Shown: piece after piece, positions 1-10,887 of the stretch
How positions within the stretch are numbered: the first letter of the stretch is position 1
Layout: each line of letters opens with the position of its first letter
NCBI RefSeq assembly: GCF_050003625.1
Contig: NC_134399.1
Location: forward strand, 146,314,473 to 146,378,472
Source of the DNA: Haematobia irritans
Taxonomy: Eukaryota; Arthropoda; Insecta; Diptera; Muscidae
Length of the DNA stretch: 64,000 nt
Direction of reading: 5' to 3'
Position numbers and translations under genes: made by a program
Notes under the pieces: generated by a model
Told to the model about the DNA's origin: nothing
The model's database searches: none
The model's input: only the letters and a program-made list of their open reading frames with translations

Positions 1-181
1 TTTTTTCACAATAACAAAAGTTGCTTCACAAAAGATGCTCTATCTCACAAACTAATTGACTCACAGACGTCAAATTTTGACACGAATTATTTGAAGGTTG
101 GTACCATATATAAAAATAATATGCATTTAATACTAGCGACGCCATCTATGTGTCAGACCGGGGACTTATCAGCCAACCTGT
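1..181 (-). mobile_element. mariner (Himar1-like) 5' end, cut by window edge
   Basis: This stretch is the reverse complement of the 5' end of the mariner at 14333, running from its terminal inverted repeat to the A-run just before the transposase start. The outer end reads ACTTATCAGCCAACCTG and is followed by TA at 182-183, the expected target duplication. The transposase gene would lie to the left of the window, on the minus strand. The 5' ends of the two copies differ at only a few bases, so they belong to the same family. Confidence 0.9.
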
Positions 182-540
182 TAGTTCCACGAAAATGGGT
201 CTACTAAAAATATTGGTCCTAAATGCAATATTACATATACTATTTGACTTCCATCCATCTACACAGTTGAACTTTTCCTGATTGTTCACCCATAGAGTCT
301 ATATATATTAGACTGGAAAAACAGTCTAATATATTTAAATCTCTCGTACAATTGCTCGTTACCCTTATATAGGCAGTATTGCCTCGCATCCAAACGGTTG
401 ATCAAAAAAGGCAATAACACCAGAAATGATTCGAAAAGTCAAGGACAATATTTGAGCTGAACATATCACGATAACGGATGTAGCACATATTGAAGAATGA
501 TTTTGAATTTCCCAAAAGTGCAAGAGCTCGAGAATATGTT
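182..540. other. unrecognised AT-rich spacer
   Basis: No open frame, repeat family or RNA signature was recognised here. A short motif around 285-300 (GTTCACCCATAGAGTCTA) recurs in similar form near 58580, which suggests old repeat debris. Confidence 0.4.
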
Positions 541-544
541 AGGT

Positions 545-752
545 CTTGCTACTTTATCCGCTTCGCAGGTACCTGGTATGTTCCTCTGGCCAGGCTCCCA
601 TATTAGGTCTATATTGTACTGCTCAGCCATCGCTTTGAGAGACTTGCGGTAGTCTATGGCTGTTTGAAGTTAAGAGACCACAGTCAAGGGTTGAGTGCCT
701 GAGTATATATTTATGCCAACATTTTTGGAACATTACATCGAAGCCAATTTGC
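545..752 (-). pseudogene. degenerate RNase H fragment of the resident LINE family
   Basis: The DNA aligns base for base, with many substitutions, to the RNase H coding part of the LINE at roughly 34885-35125. Shared stretches include ATCCGCTTCGCAG, GTATGTTCCT and TACTGCTCAGCCATC. It is an older, broken copy in the same orientation. Frame interruptions such as AGTTAAGAGACC replacing the LINE's open sequence show that it is dead. Confidence 0.75.
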
Positions 753-758
753 CATCTT

Positions 759-965
759 TTATGCGAATGTGTTGATCATTTCAAGACGGAGCTCCATTGG
801 CAAAGGGCCGAAATACCACATTGCCATTTTCGCTTTATCGGTGTTTGAGGTCCATCGTTCAAGCAAAGGAACCCAATTTTTTACCAGAAATGATCCGAAA
901 AATGAAGGCCTGATTTGATCGAAATCCACTCCACAGCCAAAAATTGCAAACAAATAATCTACCAA
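759..965 (-). other. 68-codon open frame, function unknown
   Basis: A short open frame lies directly next to the LINE fragment. Its composition is protein-like (GVDFDQIRPSFF; KNWVPLLERWTSN) rather than low-complexity, so it may be the end of another broken mobile-element gene. I do not recognise a family. There is no visible promoter or start context. Confidence 0.2.
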
Positions 966-3133
966 ACTTCTACCAAATTAAAATGAAATTAGTATAAATC
1001 CCCTGGATTTTAAATGTGTAGAATTTTAAATGCTTTAATGATTTTAGTTCACGCCAACAATGCAAAGTTTCCACTTTTCCAAAAAAGGAGAAAAATTGTG
1101 CTAAAAGAAATGTTGTCAAAATTTTATTTTAATGGAAAATTTCTATTGAAAATTTTGTCTGTTTTCTATAGAAAATTTTGTCAACATTTTATTTCTATAG
1201 AAAATTTTGTCAAAATTTTATTTCTATAGAAAATTTGGCACAATTTTATTTCTATAGAAAATTTTGTGCAAATTTTACTTCTATAGAAAATCTTGTCAAG
1301 ATTTTATTTCGTCAAAATTTTATTTCTATAGAAAATTTGGCAAAATTTTATTTCTATAGAAAATTTTGTCAAAATTTTATTTATATAGAAAATTTATTTA
1401 TATAGAAAATATTGTCAGAAGTTTATTTCTATAGAAACTTTTGTCAAAATTATATTTCTATTGAAAATTGTTTCAAAATTTTATTACTATAAAAAATTTT
1501 GTCAAAAATTTGTTTCTGTAGAAAATGTTGCCATATTTTTATTTCTATAGAAAATGTTGTCAAATTTTTATTTCTATAGAAAATTTTGTCAAGTTTTTAT
1601 TCCTATAGAAAATTTTGTCAAAATTTTATTTCTATAGAAAATTTTGTTACAATTTTATTTCTATAGAAAATTTGGCAAAATTTTATTTCTATAGAAAATT
1701 TTGTCAAAATTTTATTTATATAGAAAATTTTGTCACAATTTTATTTCTATAGAAAAGTTTATCAAAATTATATTTCTATAGAGAATTGTGTCAAAATTTT
1801 ATTTCTATAGAAATTTTTGTCAAAAATTTGTTTCTATAGAAAATTTTGTCAAATTTTTATTTCTATAGAAAATTTTGTCAAGTTTTTATTTTTTTAGGAA
1901 ATTTTGTAAAAATTGTATTTCTTTGGAAAATTTTGTCAAAATTTTATTTCTACAGAAAATTTTGTCAAAATTATATTTCTATAGAAAATTTTGCCAAAAT
2001 TTTATTTCTATAGAAAATTTTTTCAAAATTTTATTTCTGTAGAAACATTTTGTTAAGATTTTGTTTCTTTTTTGTCAAAATTTTATTTCTATAGAAAATT
2101 TTGTCCAAATTTTACTTCTATAGAAAATGTTGTGAAGATTTTATTTTGTCAAAATTTTATTTCTATAGAAAATTTGGCAAAATTTTATTTATATAGAAAA
2201 TATTGTCAGAAGTTTATTTTTCTAGAAAATTTTGTCAAAATTGTATTTCTATAGACAATTGTGTCAAAATTTTATTTCTATAGGAAATTTTGTCAAATTT
2301 TTATTTCTATAGAAATACAATTTTTTTTTCTTTAGGAAATTTTGTCAAAATTTTATTTCGTTGGGAAATTTTGTCAAAATTGTGTCAAATTGTGTCAAAT
2401 TTGTATTTCTATAGAAAATTTTGTCAAGTTTTTATTTTTTTAGGAATTTTTGTCAAAATTTTATTTATTTGGAAAATTTTGTCAAAATTTTGTTTCTATA
2501 GAAAATTTTGTCACAAATTTATTTCGATAGAAAATTTTGTCAAATTTTTATTTCTATAGAAAATTTCGTAAAGTTTTTATTTCTTTAGGAAATTTTGTCA
2601 AAATTTTATTTCTTTGGAAAATTTTGTCAAAATTTTATTTCTTTAGAAAATTTTGTCACAATTTTATTTCTATAGAAAATTTGGTCAAAATTATATTTCT
2701 ATAGGAAATGTTGTCAAAATTTTATTTCTATAGAAAATTTTGTCAAAATTTTATTTCTATGGAATATTTTGTCAAAATTTTATTTCTATCGAAAATTTTG
2801 TCCGAATTATATTTCTATAGAAAATTGTGTCAAAATTTTATTTCTATAGAAATTTTTGTCAAAATTTCATTTCTATAGAAAATTTTGTTAACATTTTATA
2901 TCTATAGAAAATTTTGTCAAAATATTATTTCTGTAGAAAATGTTGTCCAAAATTTGTTTCTATAGAAACTTTTGTTAAGTTTTTATTTCTATAAAAATTT
3001 TGTCAACTTTTTATTTCTTTAGGAAATTTTGACAAAACTTTATTTTTAAAGAAATTTTTGTTAATTTTTTTATAGGAAATTTTGTCAAAATTTTATACCA
3101 TTCTTGGAAGAATTCTACCAACCGTGGCAACCC
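935..3133 (+). mobile_element. hAT-like non-autonomous minisatellite carrier (degenerate)
   Basis: The left part carries AATAATCTACCAAA near 955 and a conserved ~100-bp segment (ATTTTAATGATTTTAG-like) that also occurs near 10100, 31050 and 44300. The body is the minisatellite. The right end near 3105-3133 reads GAATTCTACCAACCGTGGCA, which is the inverted form of the carrier end CACGGTTGCCAC. The left terminus is eroded. Classification follows the clean copy at 27071-30152, which has an 8-bp target duplication. Confidence 0.55.
1110..3095 (+). repeat. AT-rich minisatellite array, ~29-30 bp unit
   Basis: About 65 degenerate units, each made of TTTTGTCAAAATTTTA followed by TTTCTATAGAAAA. The second part contains the perfect palindrome TTTCTATAGAAA and the first is nearly palindromic. 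Units vary by point changes and small indels. Short translated frames here repeat the peptide FYFYRKFCQNF and are by-products of the repeat. Confidence 0.95.
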
Positions 3134-3357
3134 TCGGACTTGTGCGCAAAGTTAGCACTTAAAAGTACTAAAGTGTAGGTCATCCATCCAGAGCCTCTTT
3201 CGTGCAGCATTTGATGGATTTGTCGGCCTTGAAGAGGATGATTTGTGCCAAATTAAGCCCACTCGAACTTTTCGAATTTTTAACTGATTCTAATATTTTC
3301 AGTTTTTTTTCGACATTTTTTCCTTTGGAAGAAATATTCCTGTTATGTAGTATTTAA

Positions 3358-4287
3358 TGAAGCCATATCTAAATCTAAACTGATTTCAACGAAAATTAGT
3401 ATTGACCATCTATTGGACTCTTTGTGCAAAATTTGAAGGAAATAAAGGTACAATTCTGGCCTCTAGGGACGATGATTTTAACCAAATTTGACATGGATAG
3501 CTATAACACTAATTCTGCTCCCTGCACATAGACTCTATGGTCAAATGAGTCTAGATCGGTCGAAAGATATATATGGGAGCTATAACTACATCTGAAACGA
3601 TTTCAACCAAATTTAGCAAGAATTGGTAGAATATCAATTGTACTCTCTGTGCAAAATTTCACGTAAATCGGTGTTTGGCCTCTGTGGTCATATGAGTCTA
3701 AATCGGCCGAAAGATATATATGGGAGCTATATCTAAATTTGAACCGATTTGAACTAAATTTGTCGCAATTGACGACAATATCAATTATACTCGTTGTACA
3801 AAATTGTAAGCAAATCAGGGGAAAACTCTGGCTTCTGGGAGCATATAAGTAGATATCGGGCGAAATATATATATGGGAGCTATGTCTAAATCTGAACCGA
3901 TTTGACTGATATTTTGCAAGTTTTTCGAGACTCATAAAATATTCCGATGTACAGAATTTGAAGAAGAATCAGTTGATAAATACTCCTATTATGACCAGAT
4001 CGATGGTAAATATATATGGCAGCTATATCTAAATCTGAACCGAGTTTTTCCAAAATCAATAGCGATTGTCTTTGTCTCAAAAATGGACTAGAAACTGTGA
4101 CCTGTACTTTGCACACAAAAATACACGAACAGACAGACAGATGGACATTGCTACATCGACTAAGAATTCATTTCTAAGACGATCGGAATACTAAACGATG
4201 GGTCTTTGACGTTTCCTTCTTGGCGTTACATACAAATGCACAAACTTATGATACCCTGTACCACAGTAGTGGTGAAGGGTATACAAA
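3358..4287 (-). mobile_element. DINE-1-like (HINE) element, subfamily C, truncated
   Basis: It contains ~147-153-bp repeats beginning ATGGGAGCTATATCTAAA at about 3573, 3720, 3873 and 4016. They are followed by a degenerate GACAGAC tract and the terminus ATACCCTGTACCACAGTAGT / GGTGAAGGGTATAC. This is the 5' end of the element in reverse orientation. The hairpin-bearing 3' end is missing, so the copy is truncated near 3358. The architecture matches Drosophila DINE-1 (sub-terminal inverted repeats, CTGT-rich tract, ~150-bp central repeats). Confidence 0.75.
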
Positions 4288-5262
4288 TGTGGTTAATTTA
4301 TTTCCTCCTTTCGGCTAATGTTATCATTTTGTCCCTTTTTATATTAAATACAAATATTTAAAGTCAAACTTTTATGTAATTCAAATAATTAAATTTTCGA
4401 AATGCATTCATAAAATTTTTCGGATAAAAAAGTTAGCATTTCCTGCATATTGACAGGCATTTGTTTTGATTGTGATTTTGTCAAATTGGCTTGATTGTCG
4501 AGTGCAATTATTTATAGTTGATGTTCACTGTAAATTTATTGTACGTATTTATATTTTATCGTATTCCTATCGTATTGTTTTACCCAGTCATCCAGGCTAA
4601 CGTTGAAGCCATGAAGTAACCGCAACCAGACACCCAAAAATTTTTTCTTGTTGGATTTTTGGTTGGCAGATTGGTTGCTTTGGGTGTTAGAATTGGTGGT
4701 GGTATGGCATTCTGGTCGACGTTCGTTGTTACACTTTTGTTTGAACTAAATTTAACTTTTATATCATTTTAGGTATTTATTGTTGTTGTTGTTTTTTTTT
4801 TCATTTTCCATACTTTTTGTATTGCATTTAAATACTTTCATCCATTGTGAATCGAATGACCATTTGTGAAGATAACCAAAGGGTATTTTTGCAATACCTT
4901 TAGGAGGATTCTATATCTATATACACACAAAGTGAATAGTGGAAATAAGGAGAGGCGGTGGCGATCTTAAAATAAATAAAAGTCTTTTGTAAATCAGATA
5001 TTAAAGTTTGGGATGCAAGAATGCAAGAATTATAAAAATCTTTCCTTATTTTGACTGGCCAATTGTTTCTTATTCTCATGATAACGGATGACTTTCGACG
5101 AAGGAGCTCACGGCCCAGCATATAGTGTGGGTAATATATAATGCAAGTAAACACTGTGTTATTTTTTTATTTTACTAATTTTATAGCTCAAAATGTCGGA
5201 AGTAAAATTTTAGAATTAGTATAGATGTGTTCGAATTGGCTACTTTTGGCACAAATTATGGT
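4288..5262. other. unrecognised AT-rich spacer
   Basis: No gene or repeat family was recognised. It includes simple T-rich and GTT-rich runs near 4775-4800. Short open frames lack protein-like character. Confidence 0.4.
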
Positions 5263-5264
5263 CT

Positions 5265-5468
5265 TTAAATGGCCGATAAAGCCACCATACGCTGTGGTAT
5301 TTTAGACCATTCCCGACAAAGCTTTGTCTTGAGACGATTGACAATTTTGTATTTATTGTATGGTCTGCGGCCGAAACGCTTGTCTGGCACCGGCTTCAAC
5401 GATGGCTTTAGGACGTTCTCCCAAGGACATTCGAAATATATTTGTTGTTCAATTACGGCCATTTTCAT
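5265..5468 (-). pseudogene. possible Tc1-like transposase C-terminal scrap
   Basis: A 67-codon open frame ends in a stretch resembling the tail of Tc1-type transposases (LKTKLCREWSKIPQRMV; compare the REAW-KIPQ pattern of that family). No catalytic residues and no terminal repeats were found. The opposite strand is also open over the same span, which weakens the case. Confidence 0.25.
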
Positions 5469-5470
5469 GT

Positions 5471-5659
5471 AGCTCCGTTAGGCTTTAACTGCCAGTTAAC
5501 AGAAAGTAAATTGCAAATATCTTCTCTCCAGTTAACTTTAACTGAAAATTTTTCGTCAGTTAAGTTCCTAACTGGCATATGGAATATATATGCAAGATGG
5601 CAGCTTCGTCCATAATACGGTTCAAAAGTTGGTTAGTTAACGGAACACTAACGGAACTT
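5471..5659. mobile_element. small element with inverted CCGTTAG ends
   Basis: The left end AGCTCCGTTAG and the right end CTAACGGAACTTT are inverted relative to each other. The interior holds several CAGTTAAC/GTTAAC motifs in both orientations. It looks like a MITE or foldback unit. No coding capacity and no target duplication were found. Confidence 0.35.
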
Positions 5660-5807
5660 TATGAAAATGGGGGTTAGTGTTTGATGGATTTGATTAATTC
5701 AAACATTTTAGAAATATAGTTCTTTATCCGTCCTTGGGTGCGTATGATTGGGATTGCATGTCTAATAATTATGTAGATCATACGGCACTTGGGCCTCGTT
5801 TCAAATT

Positions 5808-6381
5808 CCAGCAAAAAAAATTTGGAAGTTCTTCCAAAGGCACAACTTTAAAAACACTTCCAGAAGATGCACTCCCATTGATGTTTTTTATTTTAACTAC
5901 CCAGGAAGTTCTTTTAATTCAATTTTTTATAACTTGATTTGTTCATACTTTTAATGGGTAATCTTGACTTTTTTTGTTTCAAATAGGTTAAAAACAGAGT
6001 AAGAATTCATAAAATGGTACAAATCATTTAAATTTTGTCGAAAAAAATACTAATTTCAATCTGAAAAAAAAATTGAATTTTTGAAAATATTTAAGGTCAA
6101 ACGTTTCCAACAAGCGTTATAATCCATTAAAAATTATAAAAAATTATAAAAATTATTTATTTGACAAAATATAATAGAATTTTTTAATTTACATCCAAAA
6201 CACTGAATTCGGATTACACCTAAAGAAGTGATGCAAATTCAGTGCAACGGCTGTTGAAATGGAGAACTTCCGTCCTATGACAAGCCCATGTTAAATTCAT
6301 CGCTTCTGCGTCAATTATGGACCACTTCCGGATCCAAAAAGAACATTTTCATTACTTTTTTGGCGACGTTTTTTTGCTGGG
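5808..6381. mobile_element. short non-coding element ending in GCTGGG
   Basis: It begins CCAGCAAAAAAAA and ends TTTTTTTGCTGG, giving inverted A/T-rich ends. The body is ~90% alike by eye to 41521-42076. Its last ~130 bp (TCCTATGACAAGCCCATG and onwards) also resemble the tail of the tRNA-headed element at 57291-57667. It has no protein-coding potential. Confidence 0.6.
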
Positions 6382-6529
6382 ATTGGGTTTGCTGGCAACC
6401 ATGATGCCACAGTTGGTAGAATTCTACCAAAAATGGTAGATATTTTATTGATTAGTAGATTGGTAGAATTCTTGATGATTTGGTAGATTTTTAAAAATAT
6501 TCCTAACCAACTAAGATGTATTTCAAAAA

Positions 6530-9500
6530 TTTCCTCTAGAAATAAAGTTTTGAAAAAATGTTCTATAGAACTAAAATTTTGAGAACATTTTCTATAGAGT
6601 TTAAATTTTGACAAAATTTTCTATAAAAATAAAATGTTGACAAAATTTTCTGTAGAAAAAAACTTTGACAAAATTTTCTATAGCTTTAAAATTTTGACAA
6701 AATTTTCTATAGAATAAAATTTTGAAAAAAATTTTCTATAGAATAAAATTTTGAAAAAAATTTCTATGGAAATTAAATTTTCAATAGAAATAAAATTTTG
6801 AGAGAATTTTCTATGAAAATATAATCTTGACAAACCGCTTTATAAAATTTACACTTTGACAAATTTTCTTGAAACCTAAAATTTTGACAAAATTTTTTAT
6901 AGAAATAAAATTTTGAATAGAAATAAAATTTTGACAAAATTTTCTATAAAAATAACATGTTAATCAAATTTTCTATAGAAATAAATTGTTGACAAAATTT
7001 TCTATAGAAATAAAATTTTGACAAAAATTTTATAGAAGTAAAATTTTACCAGAATTTTCTATAGAAATAAATTTTTGACAAAATTTTCCATTGAAATAAA
7101 ATGTTGACAAAATTTTCCATAGAAATAAAATTTTGACAACATTTTCTATAGATTTGACAAAATTTTCTATAGAAATAAAACTTTGTATAGAAATAACATT
7201 TTGAGAAAATTTTCTATGGAAATAAAATTTTTACAAAATTGTGTATAAAAATACCATTTTAAGAAAATTTTCTGTAGAAATAGAATTTGAGAAAACTTTC
7301 TATGGAAATAAAATTTTGAAAAATATTCAATAGAAATAAAATTTTTCTATAGAAATAAAATGTTGACAAAATTTTCTATAGAATTAAAATTTTGACAAAA
7401 TTTTCTGTAGAAATAAAATTTTGACAAAATTTTTTATAGTAGTAAAATTCTAAAAGAATTTTCTATAGAAATAAATTTTTGACAAAATTTTCTATTGAAA
7501 TAAAATGTTGACAAAATGTTCCATAGAAATAAAATTTAAAAAATATTTTATAAAGAATTAAATTTTTGACAAAATTTCCTATAGAAATAAAATTAAAAAA
7601 AAAAAATTCAATAAAAATTAAATTTTCAATAGAAATAAAATTCTGAAAAAATTATCTATAAAAATAAAATCTTGACAAACTTTTCTATAGAATTTAAAAT
7701 TTGACAAAATTTGCTATAGAAATAAAATGTTGACATAATTTTCTATAGAATTAAAATTTTGGCAAAATTTTCTATAGAACTAAAATTTAGACAAAAAATT
7801 TTATAGAAATAAAATTTTAACAGAATTTTCTATAGAAATAAATTTTTGACAAAATTTTCTATTGAAATAAAATGTTCACAAAATTTTTCCATAGAAATAA
7901 AATTTTGACAACATTTTTTATTGATTTGACAATATTTTCTATAGCAATAAAATGTTGAGAAAACTTTGTATAGACATAAAAATTAGAAAATTTTCTATGG
8001 AAATAAATTTTTTACAAAATTGTGTATAAAAATACCATTTTGAGAAAATTTTCTGTAGAAATAGAATTTTGAGAAAATTTACTTTAGAAATAAAATTTTT
8101 GAAAAATTTTCCTAGAAATAAAATTTTCTATAAAAATAAAATCTTGACAACATTTTCTATAGAATTTAAACTTTGACAAAATTTTCTATAGTAATAAAAT
8201 GTTGACAAAATTTTCTGTAGAAATAAAATTTTGACAAAATTTTCTATAGAAATAAAATTTTGAAAAAAATTTCGATGGAAATTAAATTTTCAATAGAAAT
8301 AAAATATTGACAAACTTTTCTATAGAATTTAAACTTTGACAAAATTTCCTATGGGAATAAAATGTTGACAAAATTTTCTATAGAAATAAAATTTTGACAA
8401 AATTTTCTATAGAAATAAAATTTTGACAAAATTTTTTATAGAAGTAAAATTTTAACAGAATTTTCTATAGAAATAAATTTTTGACAAAATTTTCTATTGA
8501 AATAAAATGTTGACAAAATTTTCCATAGAAATGACTTTGAGAAAGTTTTCTATGGAATAAAATTTTTACAAAATTGTGTATAAAAGTACCATTTTGAGAA
8601 ATTGTTTGTAGAAATAAAATTTTGAGAAAATTTACTTTAGAAATAAAATTTTGAAAGAATTTTCAATAGAAATAATATGTTGACAAAATTTTCTGTAGAA
8701 ATAAAATTTTGACAAAATTTTCTATTTTTTTACAAAATTTTATTGCCATAGGATTAAAATTTTGTCAAAATTTTAATCCTATGGAAATAAAATTTTGTAA
8801 AAAATTTCAATAGTAAAAATAAAATCTTGACAAACTTTTCTATAGAATTTAAACTTTGACAAAATTTGCTATAGAATTAAATTGTGGCAAAATCCTATGG
8901 AAATAAAATTTTGTAAAAAATTTCAATAGAAATTAAATTTTCAATAGAAATAAAATTTTGAGAAAATTTTCTGTAAAAATAAAATCTTGACAAACTTTTC
9001 TATAGAATTTAAACTTTGACAAAATTTGCTATAGAAATAAATTGTTGACAAAATTTTCTATAGAATTAAAATTTTGGCAAAATTTTCTATAGAAATAAAA
9101 TTTTGACAAAAATTTTTATAGAAATAAAATTTTGACAAAAATTTTTATAGAAGTAAAATTTTAACCGAATTTTCTATAGAAATAAATTTTTAACAAAATT
9201 TTCTATTGAAATAAAATGTTGACAAAATTTTCCATAGAAATAAAATTTTGACAACATTTTCTATAGATTTGACAATATTTTCTAAAGAAATAAAATTTTG
9301 AGAAAACTTTGTATAGAAATAACATTTTGAGAAAATTTTCTATGGAAATAAAATTTTTACAAAATTGTGTATAAAAATACCATTTTGAGAAAATTTTCTG
9401 TAGATATAGAATTTTGCGAAAATTTACTTTAGAAATACAATTTCTGAAAAATTTTCCATAGAAATAAAATTTAGAGAAAATTTTCTATAAAAATAAAATC

Positions 9501-10075
9501 ATGACAAAATTTTCTATAGAATTTAAACTTTGACAAAATTTTCTATAGTAATAAAATGTTGACAAAATTTTCTGTAAAAATAAAATTTTTGCAAAATTTT
9601 CTATAGAATTAAAATTTTAACAAAATTTTCTATAGAAATAAAATGTTGACAAAGTTTTCTGTAGAAATAAAATTTTGACAAAATTTTATATAGAATTAAA
9701 ATTTTAACAAAATTTTCTATAGAAATAAAATTTTGACAAATTTTTTTACAGAAATCAAATTTTGACAAAAATTTTTATACAAATAAAATTTTAACAGAAT
9801 TTTCAATAGAAATAAAATTTTGAGAAAATTTTCAATAAAAATAAATTTTGAGAAAATTTTCTATAGAAATAAAATTTTCACAAAATTTTTTATAGAAATA
9901 AAATTTGACAACATTTTCTATAGAAATAATATCTTGTGAAGAATATTCTATGGAAATAACATTTTCAGAAAATATTCTATATAAAAATATTTTTAGAAAA
10001 TTTTGTATAGAAATAAAATTTTAGCAAATTTTTTCTATAAAAATAAAATTTTGACTAAATTTTCCATAAGATCAA
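6530..10075 (-). repeat. AT-rich minisatellite array, reverse orientation, longest in window
   Basis: About 3.5 kb of the same unit read on the minus strand (TTTTCTATAGAAATAAAA plus TTTTGACAAAA). Higher-order segments repeat within the array. Blocks around 7800-8100 and 9100-9420 resemble each other, including the same variant ACAAAATTGTGTATAAAA, so the array has also grown by duplication of multi-unit blocks. Confidence 0.95.
8726..8804. repeat. near-perfect 79-bp palindrome
   Basis: Two 39-nt arms (8726-8764 and 8766-8804) are separated by one base and are complementary except for one pair. The centre reads AAAATTTTG T CAAAATTTT, with CCATAGGATT and its complement further out. It breaks the phase of the surrounding minisatellite. 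Confidence 0.9.
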
Positions 10076-10220
10076 TATCTTTAAAAATACTAATTATTGT
10101 TTTAGGCCATACTATCAAAGTCTCCCTCTTTCTGTGTTTTGTAGAAGTAGTAACTTTTTCTTGTTGGTGCAAACTAAAACTATTTAAAACTTCGACACAT
10201 TTACAATTCAAAGTAAACCC

Positions 10221-10464
10221 AAAGAAGGAATATGATCACCTCAAACCTGTTTCAAGAGCACCATGTTACCTTTTCACGGCGACTATGTATCATTTTTGTC
10301 GCAAAAAGATTCTTTTCTCGACAAACATAGCATGCTTTCCGCAATCAGATATATAATTTCCGAGAAAATAGCATGGTTTCGATAAATATATTAAATGTTT
10401 ACCTTGAAAAAGTAACATTATGCTCCTGAAACATGGTTGAGGTGATCATATTCCTTCTCTGTGT
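10221..10464. mobile_element. foldback/MITE with ~55-bp inverted repeats
   Basis: The left arm starts AGAAGGAATATGATCACCTC. The right arm ends with its complement GAGGTGATCATATTCCTTCT followed by CTGTG. Similarity continues inward for about 55 bp. A 96-codon frame crossing it has no recognisable domain. Confidence 0.8.
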
Positions 10465-10699
10465 GTAATAAATAAACTCCTACGTAAAATAATAAAACAT
10501 TTGTTTTAAAGAAACATTTTTTTTCATAATTGCCATAAAAATTAATTTGGCCACCATTATTTTAAGTTCGAATTTGAAGATTAGTAATAGTCGATTTTGA
10601 CTTTTTTATTTTGTTTTTTGAAAAGACAGCATAATGATCCGTCGGCAAATATGTCCTATTTTTTGATATCATGGTTTTTATATTCCAATATAATGTTAG
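10465..10699. other. short unrecognised spacer
   Basis: Nothing recognised between the foldback element and the DINE. Confidence 0.4.
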
Positions 10700-10853
10700 T
10701 TTTTATACCCACCACCATAGAATGGTGACGGGGGTATAATAAGTTTGTCATTCCGTTTGTAACACATCGAAATATTGATTTACGACTATATAAAGTATAT
10801 ATATTCTTGATCAGGGAGAAATTCTAAGACGATATAACGATGTCCGTCTGTCC

Positions 10854-10887
<34 letters not shown>

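Larger units (their letters stand above)
6398..10205 (-). mobile_element. hAT-like minisatellite carrier, inverted copy
   Basis: The left end (GCCACAGTTGGTAGAATTC at 6411-6429) is the inverted counterpart of the end at 3105-3133. The distal end carries the conserved segment seen at 966-1100 (here near 10080-10205, with TTCGACACATTTACAATTC). Between them lies the long reverse-oriented minisatellite. The terminal inverted repeat at the distal end is not visible. Confidence 0.5.

Noticed and set aside
1178..2559. Open frames of 60-90 codons with FYFYRKFCQNF repeats
   Set aside because: Translation of the minisatellite in a stop-poor frame; the peptide varies only as the repeat does.
1110..10075. 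Regularly spaced short palindromic repeats looking CRISPR-like
   Set aside because: There are no unique spacers: the whole 29-30-bp unit repeats. The genome is animal, and no associated genes exist.
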